A DNA stretch of 64,000 nt from contig NZ_CANMAU010000007.1 in assembly GCF_947495925.1 (NCBI RefSeq), forward strand, positions 186,001-250,000, in the 5' to 3' direction. The notes under the pieces were generated by a model. The model ran no database searches. It saw nothing but the letters and a program-made list of their open reading frames with translations, and had not been told where the DNA came from. The stretch's first letter is position 1. Each line of letters starts with the position of its first letter. The DNA comes from an uncultured Algibacter sp. (GTDB lineage Bacteria; Bacteroidota; Bacteroidia; Flavobacteriales; Flavobacteriaceae). This document shows, piece by piece, positions 47,662 through 56,507 of the stretch. Both the position numbers and the translations under genes were made by a program.

Positions 47662-49560
47662 TCACTTGGTAAGGTATGCTATTCGACGACTGGTTTGTTT
47701 ATCTTGAATAATTGTTTTGTCAATTTTTTTAATATCAATATTAAACTCATAATTATAAGGTCCATCATTCATAAGTGCCATAGAGTTGAGAATTAACAGG
47801 GCTTCAGCACAGTCACTAACACTGTATAATGAATTACTCATGATTTTAACAGGGCTTTGTGCTCCAATGATTCCTAAAAATTCTGCTGCACGGACTTTGT
47901 TAATTTCCTCGGTATCTAATATCGATATCGTTTTTATTTTTTCTGTAAAGTATTTAGCATCCTTTCCAAAGTTACTGCATGTTATTAATGCCCAATATCT
48001 TTCAAAAGGATCATTTGAGTTTAAATAAGTTTCAATATTAGTTTTAACACTCTTAAAATTAGACAAGGACAGATTTGCGATATTAATATATTTTTTAATA
48101 TCTAACTGGTGTTTTTTTCCAAACGAGATGGGGTCATTAAAAGCATTTTTGATTAAATAGAATTCCGGATAAAACGACAAATCGGGCATTTCTGTAAGTC
48201 GATTATTTAAGTTTTTGCGCAGGTCAATTAAAACCTCATTATATTCTGGATTCCCAGCTAAATTATTAGTTTCATAAGGGTCTATTTCGACATTATACAA
48301 ATGTTCTGGTTGTTTGTTTTCAAAAAATTGTGATTGAATTTTATTTAAATAGCCTTTTTTATAGAGATTTTTCCATTCCTGATAGCTTAGCTGTTTATAT
48401 CTATAATTGTTCATTAAACCATCATAATTAAATACTTGATAGTTTCTCTCATATTTGTATTTACCTTTTCTAAGGCCACGAACCATATCGTACTTTTCAT
48501 CAAATCTATCAGCATAGCTAAATGTTTCATTTCTTTCGGAAACATCGTCAGCCGAAATATTTTTTCCAAGGAAAGGGATTCCATCAAAACCTTTAGGAAT
48601 ACTAATTCCAGCAAGACTTAAAACTGTTGGCCCGAAGTCAATAAAGCTTACAAAGCCATCAACCTTTGTTTTAGGCTTTTCGTTAATCAACTTTTCATAT
48701 TTTGGAGGGATATAAACAACCAAGGGAATATGCAACCCCATTTCATTAATATAACCTTTACTTCCTGGTAAAACACCACCATGGTCTCCAAAATAAAAGA
48801 CGAAGGTATTATTAAGGAGTCCATCTTCTTCAAGTTTTTTGATAACTTCTCCAACCTCCGTATCCATTTCTTTAATCTTATCATGGTATTTCGCGATGGT
48901 ATACTTAAACAAATCAGTTTGAGGGTGGTTTGGCTGTACAAACACAGAATCAGGATTGGTTTTAGTATTGGTCTTCATGTCTTCTTTTGAGAAATGAAGA
49001 ACGCCCTCATGAGTAGTACCAATATTAAAAACATGGAAAAAAGGCTGACCTTTTTTTCTGTCTCTCCAAGTGGCTTTTTTTGATGAATTATCCCAAACAC
49101 TATCAGATTTTATAATGTTATAATCTTCTTTAGCATTATTACTAGTATAATAGCCTGCTTTTTTCAGGTAATATGGAAACATCATTAAACCATCTGGCAT
49201 TGGTACTTGCTGTATGTTCCTATGATAATGTGTTGCTAAACGGGGACCATAAGACCCAGAGATTAAAGTAGACCTAGCAGCACTACACACAGCCGCATTA
49301 GAAAAAGCGTGCGTATAAATAATACCATGTTCCGCTAATTTTTCAATGTTGGGAGTTTTGGCACCATGCTCATCAAACATGGCCATATAATGTTTAGAAT
49401 TATCTTCAGAAGTAATCCAAACTATGTTAGGTGGTGCAAGAGGTTCTTTTTGATTGTTACATGAAACAATAATTTGAAATACAAAACATAAAAATAATAT
49501 AGATACTAGCTTCAGTTTGGTTTCTCTTCTTTTATTTAAATATTGATATTTAGTCTTCAT
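47662..49560 (-). CDS. S1-family sulfatase, lipoprotein
   Basis: Removes sulfate esters, here probably from fucan oligosaccharides. 632 residues with a lipoprotein signal (FQIIVSCNNQKE). The metal-binding start is PNIVWITSEDNSKHY, and the formylglycine motif is AVCSAARSTLISG, a C-x-A-x-R variant of the usual C-x-P-x-R. Further active-site parts are FYFGDHGGVLPGSKG and the KGYINEMGLHIPLVV segment. The C-terminal 120 residues look helical (HEAT-like: ERYWALITCSNFGKDAKYF) beyond the normal sulfatase core. Its start overlaps the upstream fucosidase gene by 11 bases, so the two are probably translated together. Confidence 0.92.
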   Translation of the reverse strand: MKTKYQYLNKRRETKLKLVSILFLCFVFQIIVSCNNQKEPLAPPNIVWITSEDNSKHYMAMFDEHGAKTPNIEKLAEHGIIYTHAFSNAAVCSAARSTLISGSYGPRLATHYHRNIQQVPMPDGLMMFPYYLKKAGYYTSNNAKEDYNIIKSDSVWDNSSKKATWRDRKKGQPFFHVFNIGTTHEGVLHFSKEDMKTNTKTNPDSVFVQPNHPQTDLFKYTIAKYHDKIKEMDTEVGEVIKKLEEDGLLNNTFVFYFGDHGGVLPGSKGYINEMGLHIPLVVYIPPKYEKLINEKPKTKVDGFVSFIDFGPTVLSLAGISIPKGFDGIPFLGKNISADDVSERNETFSYADRFDEKYDMVRGLRKGKYKYERNYQVFNYDGLMNNYRYKQLSYQEWKNLYKKGYLNKIQSQFFENKQPEHLYNVEIDPYETNNLAGNPEYNEVLIDLRKNLNNRLTEMPDLSFYPEFYLIKNAFNDPISFGKKHQLDIKKYINIANLSLSNFKSVKTNIETYLNSNDPFERYWALITCSNFGKDAKYFTEKIKTISILDTEEINKVRAAEFLGIIGAQSPVKIMSNSLYSVSDCAEALLILNSMALMNDGPYNYEFNIDIKKIDKTIIQDKQTSRRIAYLTK

Positions 49561-51118
49561 GAGCGTCTATATTACCCCCAATATTGTTTTCTACATAGCC
49601 TTCTAATTTAACTTTATAAGCTATGGCGTAATCACTAGGGCATTTTTGTGGCGCCTTGATAATTAATCCTTTTTCATTTCTTTCGAAGTTCACTTTTTCA
49701 TCGCTTCCTAATAACTCGATAGATAAAATCTGTGAATTTAAAACACCGATCTGTGTGCTTAAAGATTTAACGACAATATCGTTTTTAGGTACATCCATTA
49801 CCATGATGTAAAACTCTTTATCTGTCTTTTTAGTAAAACGAATATCTAAATTGGTGTATTCAATTTTACCTTTTTCCTCTACTTTATGTCCTCCTTCAGA
49901 AAGTCTTGTTGGTCCTTCACCAAAAATAGTCCATGGTCTAGTTTCATAAATTGCTTCTCCATTTATGCTTAACCAAACCCCCATATCTCTGAGTAAATCT
50001 TTCATGACTTGAGGAATAGATCCATCCGGATTTGGAGGTACATTTAACAGCATACTTCCATTTTTCGCTACAATGTCAATTAGAACATCGATTAATTCGT
50101 TAGGCGTTTTGAATTCAGCACCAGGGCGATAAAACCATGCTCCCGGAGAAGTATCTGTTAACCAAAATTTGTCTTTTGGCTGATTAGGGCGCCCACGTTC
50201 ATAATCTTTAACTGCACTATTTTCATCAAAAGTTGTTTCTTTATAACATACAACAACTTCTTTATCCCATTCGATAGCTTTATTATAGTAATATGCTAAA
50301 AATTTGGTACGGCATTCTTCTGTCATGTTTTCAAGCCACCAATCGAACCAAATAATATCAGGTTGATATAGATCGATAAATTCCTTTAACTTAGCCCACC
50401 AAGCTTCATAAAAATCTTCATCAGGAGTGTCAGAATCTAAGGAGTGTGGATTCGTGTATAGGTCATAGTCTTTTGGTGAAATACCTTTATGAGCATGCGA
50501 AGGAGCAAAGTATTTCCACGTGAATGCATGATGAAAAGATCCTAGAAACTTCATACCTCTCGATTCTATTTCCTTTTTTAATTCGGCTGAAGGATTAACG
50601 CCTCCATAATTCATGGAATTCCATCTCGTTGCTTTTGAATCCCACATCGCAAAATTGTCATGATGCATGGCTACCGGACCAGCAAATTTAGCCCCCGATA
50701 AAGCAAATAGTTCTGCCCATTCTTTTGCATTAAAGCCTGAGGCTTCAAATTGTTCTATAATATGTTTATAACCATATTTTTTAGGATTACCATATTTACT
50801 TTTATGATGAACATAATTGTTAGTAGGTTTTCCATTTTTGGTCTTTACTTTTTTTCCGTCTTCATACATTTTCATTCCGTGCCAACCTGCATAATGTTTT
50901 TCTGGATTAGAACCAACAAATGCAGAAGATACAGGTCCCCAATGCGTATAAATACCAAATTTTGCGTCTTTAAACCAATCTGGAGCCGGGTTTATTCTTC
51001 GCACTGATTCCCAATTTGCTTCATATTTGTTTTCACTATTTGTTTGAGCGTAACTTAAAGTTGTTAAACTCCATGCAGCAAATGCTAAGCTAAGACTTAC
51101 TTTAATCGTTAATTTCAT
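49550..51118 (-). CDS. Alpha-L-fucosidase, GH29 (first copy)
   Basis: Exported GH29 enzyme of 522 residues, signal peptide ending LTTLSYAQ. The family signature is clear: the catalytic nucleophile Asp in PDIIWFDWWLE, together with WFKDAKFGIYTHWG and GSMLLNVPPNPDG. It releases terminal fucose from oligosaccharides. It overlaps the sulfatase gene by 11 bases, which suggests sulfate removal and fucose release are made together. The two GH29 copies of the window are similar in layout but differ in their signal sequences (this one type I, the other lipoprotein), so they may act in different locations. Confidence 0.93.
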   Translation of the reverse strand: MKLTIKVSLSLAFAAWSLTTLSYAQTNSENKYEANWESVRRINPAPDWFKDAKFGIYTHWGPVSSAFVGSNPEKHYAGWHGMKMYEDGKKVKTKNGKPTNNYVHHKSKYGNPKKYGYKHIIEQFEASGFNAKEWAELFALSGAKFAGPVAMHHDNFAMWDSKATRWNSMNYGGVNPSAELKKEIESRGMKFLGSFHHAFTWKYFAPSHAHKGISPKDYDLYTNPHSLDSDTPDEDFYEAWWAKLKEFIDLYQPDIIWFDWWLENMTEECRTKFLAYYYNKAIEWDKEVVVCYKETTFDENSAVKDYERGRPNQPKDKFWLTDTSPGAWFYRPGAEFKTPNELIDVLIDIVAKNGSMLLNVPPNPDGSIPQVMKDLLRDMGVWLSINGEAIYETRPWTIFGEGPTRLSEGGHKVEEKGKIEYTNLDIRFTKKTDKEFYIMVMDVPKNDIVVKSLSTQIGVLNSQILSIELLGSDEKVNFERNEKGLIIKAPQKCPSDYAIAYKVKLEGYVENNIGGNIDAHED

Positions 51119-51550
51119 ACTCTTAATTCCTTTTGATTAGTATTTATATTATGTGTCTTTAAACCTAAAAGTTGATGACCTCCGTTTTCACTTAAAATAA
51201 ATTTCTTTGATAAAATAAAATCTTTTTGGTCTTCACTTAATCATGTTATTAAATAACAAACCAAAGTTATACTTAAAGTTTATCAGTAGCTGTGCCATAT
51301 GATTTTGTTTATGTGCGAAATGGTTTAATTTAATCTCTTTTATTTAGATTGCCATTAGTAAAAAGGAGTTTTTATTTAATCTCTGATAGGGTAATATATA
51401 TCCTAGGATATCATTGTATAAATATCCCAATTAATTTTCTGTTTTTTAGCGTCATTAACTAGAAAATAACTAGACTTTAGACGTTATTAGGTAGAAGAAT
51501 ACCCTAGTATTTCAAGCTTTATGGTGTGATGTATATTAAATGATACGATT
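51119..51550. promoter_or_regulatory. Control region of the fucosidase-sulfatase operon
   Basis: 432 bases without an ORF hold a perfect 14-bp palindrome ATATCCTAGGATAT (51398-51411) and a direct repeat TAACTAGA at 51456-51463 and 51467-51474 (11-bp period). Other CCTAG or AGGG near-copies lie nearby. Direct repeats one helix turn apart fit the binding pattern of an AraC-type output domain such as that of the HTCS. This is inference from pattern only. Confidence 0.4.
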
Positions 51551-51892
51551 TTATTTTAATTGAAAAATCTTATCTAAAGGAATCCATTTTTCTCCTTTTT
51601 CCGCCCAGGGCAATTCTTGTTGGTAATCCCACATTAAGTCTTCCCATTCTTGCACTTTGGGGTTATTAGCGTCCATTTCGGCTTTCCTAATAGGGTTGAA
51701 AGTTTCATTAACTTCCATGATCATAAACATACGATTTCCCGTTAAGTAAATTTGCATATCAACAATACCTGCGTTTTTAATACTTTTTGTTATTTCGGGC
51801 CATGCCTTACCTTCTGCATGGTAAGCTTTATATTCGGCGATTAATTTAGAATCGTCTTTTAAGTCACACGCGTAACAGTATCTTTTTGTCAT
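51551..51892 (-). CDS. L-rhamnose/L-fucose mutarotase family protein
   Basis: A 113-residue dimeric ferredoxin-fold enzyme that interconverts sugar anomers. The length, the RYCYACDLKDD start, the MQIYLTGNRMFMIMEV core and the PWAEKGEKWIPLDKIF end fit the RhaM family. Next to fucP and a fucose dehydrogenase, fucose is the likely substrate. The start codon overlaps the fucP stop by one base (TAATG), implying coupled translation. It is the last gene of the long minus-strand run. Confidence 0.85.
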   Translation of the reverse strand: MTKRYCYACDLKDDSKLIAEYKAYHAEGKAWPEITKSIKNAGIVDMQIYLTGNRMFMIMEVNETFNPIRKAEMDANNPKVQEWEDLMWDYQQELPWAEKGEKWIPLDKIFQLK

Positions 51893-53220
51893 TAGATGCT
51901 TTTTAAGTTTCTTTTGTAGCTACTATATCCATAAAAAGCGACCACCGCCAAACAAATAAGTGGTAATATAAATGAAAAGTTTACTTCTGGTATAAAACCA
52001 AGTATGCTTATATCAGAAAAACCATCACCTCCTAAATCTAAAATGGCACCCTGTGCAACAGGCATTAAAGCTCCTCCAACAATAGCCATTACCAATCCGG
52101 CTGAGCCAATTTTTGCTTCATCTCCCATATCCTTTAGCGCAATACCATAAATAGTAGGAAACATTATTGACATAAACACTGAAACGCCTACTAAAGATAA
52201 TAATCCCGCAATTCCTGGTAATAAAATTGCTCCTGCACACATAATAACACCTCCAATACCAAATAGCATCAAAAGTCTAGAAGGATTTACTTTCTTCATC
52301 AAAGCAGTTCCAATCCAACGTCCAATTAAAAAAGAAATCATCGCTGCAATATTAAAATAAGTCGCCGTGTAGTCCGTTCCATTTGTTTCATTCAAATTAT
52401 CAACATATTGAAAAATATAAGTCCAACACATGATTTGAGCGCCAACGTAAAAGGCTTGGCTTAAAACACCTTGTAAATAGTTTTTATTCGCAAATAATTT
52501 TTTAAAAGATTCTGATAGTGACATTTTATCATCATCTGCTGTCTTAGGCATTTTTGTTGCGATAATAATCCCCATAATAATTAAGACTAGTACGCCTAAT
52601 GCAATATACGGCACACTAATAATACTCAAATCATTTTCACGAATAGCAGCAAGTTCAGAAGACGTTAGAGCATTATAAGCTTCTTCTGTATAATCATCAG
52701 AACGCAATGCTCCTATAACAAATACTTGTGCAATAATCATCCCTGTTAAGGACCCAATAGGGTTAAAAGCTTGTGCTAAGTTTAAACGTTGTGTAGACGT
52801 CTCACTATCTCCTAATGCTAATATTAAAGGATTTGAGGTAGTTTCTAAAAAAGCTAAACCACATGTAATTACCCAAAGTGAGATTAAAAAGAAGTTAAAC
52901 TCTTCATTGGCTGCAGCGGGATAGAATAAAAAAGCGCCAACAGCATATAAAGATAAACCTAAAATAATGCCTGATTTATAACTATATTTCCTGATAAATA
53001 AGGCTGCAGGAAAAGCCATAAAAAAGTATCCAAAATAAAATGCAAATTGAACAAGGGATGCTTGTACATTGGATAATTCTGGCATTACTTTTTTAAATGC
53101 AGAAACCATTGGATTTGTTAAATCGTTAGCGATTCCCCAAAGTGCGAATAATGATGTGATGATAATAAAAGGAAACAATAATTCCTTTCTAACTACTGGA
53201 ATTTTTCTGGTTGTACTCAT
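51892..53220 (-). CDS. fucP: L-fucose:H+ symporter
   Basis: A 442-residue MFS permease of the FucP type with 12 hydrophobic segments. Characteristic segments are FFLISLWVITCGLAFLETTSNP, LGDSETSTQRLNLAQAFNPIG and the mid-chain QVFVIGALRSDD. It matches E. coli FucP in length. It imports free fucose released by the GH29 enzymes. Located within the fucose catabolic run, 87 bases after the SDR gene and overlapping the mutarotase by one base. Confidence 0.9.
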   Translation of the reverse strand: MSTTRKIPVVRKELLFPFIIITSLFALWGIANDLTNPMVSAFKKVMPELSNVQASLVQFAFYFGYFFMAFPAALFIRKYSYKSGIILGLSLYAVGAFLFYPAAANEEFNFFLISLWVITCGLAFLETTSNPLILALGDSETSTQRLNLAQAFNPIGSLTGMIIAQVFVIGALRSDDYTEEAYNALTSSELAAIRENDLSIISVPYIALGVLVLIIMGIIIATKMPKTADDDKMSLSESFKKLFANKNYLQGVLSQAFYVGAQIMCWTYIFQYVDNLNETNGTDYTATYFNIAAMISFLIGRWIGTALMKKVNPSRLLMLFGIGGVIMCAGAILLPGIAGLLSLVGVSVFMSIMFPTIYGIALKDMGDEAKIGSAGLVMAIVGGALMPVAQGAILDLGGDGFSDISILGFIPEVNFSFILPLICLAVVAFYGYSSYKRNLKSI

Positions 53221-53307
53221 TTATTTAGTTTAGTTAGTATGTATTGCAAAATATAAAAGACAAATGAAATCTAGAATATATTTTGGTTTTAATAGTGTAA
53301 CATATGT

Positions 53308-54099
53308 TCATTCGGTTAATAAAGACCTGTCTAAATTCACATAACCACCATCAACTGCAATAAACTGACCAGTTGTGTGAGATGACTTTTCAGAAATAGT
53401 GAACAAACATTGATCTGCAATTTCTTCAGGAGTGGTCATTCTATTTTCTAAAGGAATTTTCTTCACAATAGATTTTAACTTTTCTTCTCCATTATCTAAA
53501 GTTTTTATCCAATTATCATAAGCAGGTGTCCAGCTTTCAGCGATAACAATAGCATTAGAACGAATCCCGTATTTTATCAAATCAACAGCCCATTCACGAG
53601 TTAGTCCAAATATGCCTCCTTTTGATGCTGCATATCCAGATGTACCGCCTTGTCCAGTTAAAGCCACTTTAGAGCCAATATTTAAGATGTTACCTTTCAC
53701 CTTTTTAATCATAGGTAAGCAATATTTGGTCATTGCAAAGAAGCTTACCATGTTCAATTTTAAGGAATACATAAAATCGTCCATTGAAGCATCAAATCCA
53801 GCACCATCATTAACTCCTACATTATTAATTAAGGCATCAACACGACCATATTTTTTTTCAATTACTTTTGAGGCGGCTTCTATTTGAGTATAATCAGATA
53901 GATCAGTTTGAATAAAACTAGCATCAATACCTTTTTGTTGTAACTCTTCTGCATATCCAAAACCTCTAGCATTTCTGTCTACAATTACTGGTGTAGCACC
54001 TTCTTTAGCCAAATGCTGAATAATCGTTTCTCCTATACTACCTTTAATTCCTGCGGCCCCCGTAACAACAACTATTTTTCCTTTTAATCCTAAATCCAT
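53308..54099 (-). CDS. SDR-family L-fucose dehydrogenase
   Basis: A 263-residue short-chain dehydrogenase. The NAD(P) motif is TGAAGIKGSIG, a longer form of TGxxxGxG, then NNVG and the catalytic Ser/Tyr/Lys (IGSK, YAASKGG). In the Campylobacter jejuni fucose locus the equivalent neighbour (FucX) oxidises L-fucose to fuconolactone; here it sits between the lactonase-like amidohydrolase and fucP, which gives the same order of steps. Fucose as substrate is inferred from context. Confidence 0.85.
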   Translation of the reverse strand: MDLGLKGKIVVVTGAAGIKGSIGETIIQHLAKEGATPVIVDRNARGFGYAEELQQKGIDASFIQTDLSDYTQIEAASKVIEKKYGRVDALINNVGVNDGAGFDASMDDFMYSLKLNMVSFFAMTKYCLPMIKKVKGNILNIGSKVALTGQGGTSGYAASKGGIFGLTREWAVDLIKYGIRSNAIVIAESWTPAYDNWIKTLDNGEEKLKSIVKKIPLENRMTTPEEIADQCLFTISEKSSHTTGQFIAVDGGYVNLDRSLLTE

Positions 54100-54112
54100 A
54101 ATTTTTTAAATA

Positions 54113-54940
54113 TTATAAATTATAAAACTGAATGGCGTTATTACCCATAATATCATCTTGCTCATTTTGAGATAACTCAGAAATATAATTTGTTACTATG
54201 TCCTTTACTTTTTTATAATTACCTGCAACTAAACAAACTGGCCAATCTGAACCGAACATAACTCTATTGGTACCAAAAGATTCGAATACTAGATTCATAT
54301 AAGGTTTTATTTGCTCAGGTTTCCAGGTCTTAAAATCTGCTTCCGTAATCATACCAGATACTTTGCAATACACATTTTCCTGTTTCGAAACTTCCTGCAT
54401 TAAAGTCGCCCAACCATCGTAAAAGCCATCCTTTATATATGGTTTTGCAATATGGTCTATCACGAATTTCTGATGGGGAAATCTTTTAACAAATTCTAAA
54501 GTAGCTCCTAACTGATGTGGAAAAATTAGAATATCATAAGTAAAATTCTTTTTTTCTAACAGTGAAATACCATTCAAGAAGTTATCCCGCAACAAAAAGT
54601 TATGATCTGATTCTCCTTGAACTACATGTCTAAATCCTTTAACACTATTAAAATCTGAATATTTATCTAAATCACCATCTACTGCATCACTTCTTAAATC
54701 AACCCAACCAACGATCCCTTTTATAAAGTCATTTTCTTTTGAAAGCTGAATTAAAAAATCTGTCTCTATAGTAGTTTGATCTGCTTGCAAAGCCACACAG
54801 CCATCAACATTATTTTCTAAATACACCTTTTTTAAGTCTGAAGGTAAAAAATCGCGACGAATAACCGACATATTATCATCTATCCATTCATGCTTTTTTG
54901 GTTCGTAATTCCAGAAATGTTGATGAGCATCTATGACCAT
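54113..54940 (-). CDS. Amidohydrolase, likely L-fuconolactonase
   Basis: A 275-residue COG3618-type TIM-barrel amidohydrolase. The metal-binding HxH is DAHQHFWNY near the N-terminus, and the late Asp is in MFGSDWPVCL. These proteins open sugar-acid lactones. It sits 3 bases from the second fucosidase and 13 from the dehydrogenase, so it very likely acts on the dehydrogenase product, fuconolactone. No signal peptide, so it is cytosolic. Confidence 0.88.
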   Translation of the reverse strand: MVIDAHQHFWNYEPKKHEWIDDNMSVIRRDFLPSDLKKVYLENNVDGCVALQADQTTIETDFLIQLSKENDFIKGIVGWVDLRSDAVDGDLDKYSDFNSVKGFRHVVQGESDHNFLLRDNFLNGISLLEKKNFTYDILIFPHQLGATLEFVKRFPHQKFVIDHIAKPYIKDGFYDGWATLMQEVSKQENVYCKVSGMITEADFKTWKPEQIKPYMNLVFESFGTNRVMFGSDWPVCLVAGNYKKVKDIVTNYISELSQNEQDDIMGNNAIQFYNL

Positions 54941-54943
54941 AAA

Positions 54944-56482
54944 TTATTGAGAAATTGTAATCTTTATAACAGTTGCCATATCATCAATGACTTTTGAAGG
55001 TGCCTTTAGTGAAAGTCCTTTTTCTTCAGATAGCTCCCAATCTATAGACTCATTACTTCCTAAGAACTCAACATTCTCAATAGACGTCATGTCATGAATA
55101 TTTTCTTTAGCAAAAGATTCTAAAACTAAGTTTTTATTAGCTTCAACCTCTCCTAAAATGATAGCATAGATTGTATAATCTTTTGTAGTATACCTGATGT
55201 CTTTATTAGTATACTTTAACTTCATAAAAGCTTGATGGTTTTTGAAATGCCCTTTGGGTTCTTTGGTAGGACCTTCACCAAAGGTATACCAAGCTTCGGT
55301 ACCATAAACGGCTTCCCCATAGGTTTCTAACCATTTCCCCATTTTCAATAAACCTTCTTTTTGGTTTTCAGGAATAGTTCCGTCTGCTTTTGGAGATACA
55401 TTTAATAATAACACACCATTTTTACTCACAATATCAACTAACATGTGTAAAATATCCTCGGCAAGTTTTACTCCTAAATCTTCGGTATAACACCAGCTTC
55501 CGTTACTAATGGTAGCATCAGTCATCCAAGTTTTTGTCCCTATAACATTTTTACGAGCTTGCTCTAAATCATCAACGCTTAAAGACAATGGTAAATCGTG
55601 TTGTTTTCGCCCAATTACTACTTCTTGTCCTTTCTTTTCAGCTTCATTTAAATAATATGCTGCAAACTTTAATCGATACTTCTCAGGTATGTCTCCTAGA
55701 ATATAATCGAACCAAACAATGTCTGGATTATACTTATCAATGACTTCTTTTAACTTAGGAAACCAAATCTCATTATACCATTTTTCATGATCCATATTAC
55801 CATATAAAAGTTGTAATTCTGGATCGTTAGAACTTGTTGGCATTCCTTCTAAATATGGGTAATGGCTTTTCGGATTTTCATTACCTAGCTCATCGCTTAA
55901 CTGCAGATTTTTGGAATGGTGGAAGGTAGTAATCAATTTCATCCCATGTTTTCTAATTTCTTTTTCAAGTTCTCCTGTAATGTCTCTTTTTGGCCCCCTA
56001 TCCGCCACGTTCCATGGTGTTACTTCACTATCCCACATCGCAAACCCATCATGGTGTTCTGCAACGGGGCCTGCAAATTTTGCCCCCGCTTTCTGAAAGA
56101 GGTCTGCCCATTCTTTAGGGTTAAAGTTTTCAGCTTTGAACATAGGAATAAAATCATGATATCCGAATTCTGAGGGATGACCATACTTTTCTACATGATG
56201 TTTATAAACGGCGTGGTCCTCAAGATGCATATTTCTCGGATACCACTCACTGCCATAAGCAGGAACAGAATAAACGCCCCAATGAAAGTAAATACCTAGT
56301 TTAGCATCTTTAAACCACGCTGGAGCCTCATTATGTTTCCCTAAAGATTCCCAATCTTCAGAATATTTAGGTGTTTCTTCTTTAGGTGATTCCTTTTTAA
56401 CTTCTTTTGACTTAGCTTCATTACAACTAAATATTGAAAAAAGCATTAAACAAAGTGATAGTTTTAATATTGAACTTTTCAT
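54944..56482 (-). CDS. Alpha-L-fucosidase, GH29 (second copy), lipoprotein
   Basis: A 512-residue lipoprotein (signal ending FSIFSCNEAK). GH29 hallmarks: WFKDAKLGIYFHWGVYS, the nucleophile in PDIVWFDYILGD, and GVLLLNVSPKADGTIP. It differs from the first copy in the tail and in its lipoprotein anchor, so the two may work on different linkages or at different sites. It sits inside the catabolic operon between uxaB and the lactonase, meaning it is regulated with fucose catabolism rather than with the susCD-proximal operon. Confidence 0.93.
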   Translation of the reverse strand: MKSSILKLSLCLMLFSIFSCNEAKSKEVKKESPKEETPKYSEDWESLGKHNEAPAWFKDAKLGIYFHWGVYSVPAYGSEWYPRNMHLEDHAVYKHHVEKYGHPSEFGYHDFIPMFKAENFNPKEWADLFQKAGAKFAGPVAEHHDGFAMWDSEVTPWNVADRGPKRDITGELEKEIRKHGMKLITTFHHSKNLQLSDELGNENPKSHYPYLEGMPTSSNDPELQLLYGNMDHEKWYNEIWFPKLKEVIDKYNPDIVWFDYILGDIPEKYRLKFAAYYLNEAEKKGQEVVIGRKQHDLPLSLSVDDLEQARKNVIGTKTWMTDATISNGSWCYTEDLGVKLAEDILHMLVDIVSKNGVLLLNVSPKADGTIPENQKEGLLKMGKWLETYGEAVYGTEAWYTFGEGPTKEPKGHFKNHQAFMKLKYTNKDIRYTTKDYTIYAIILGEVEANKNLVLESFAKENIHDMTSIENVEFLGSNESIDWELSEEKGLSLKAPSKVIDDMATVIKITISQ

Positions 56483-56507
56483 GTTTGAATTTTAAATTAA
56501 TATCTAA

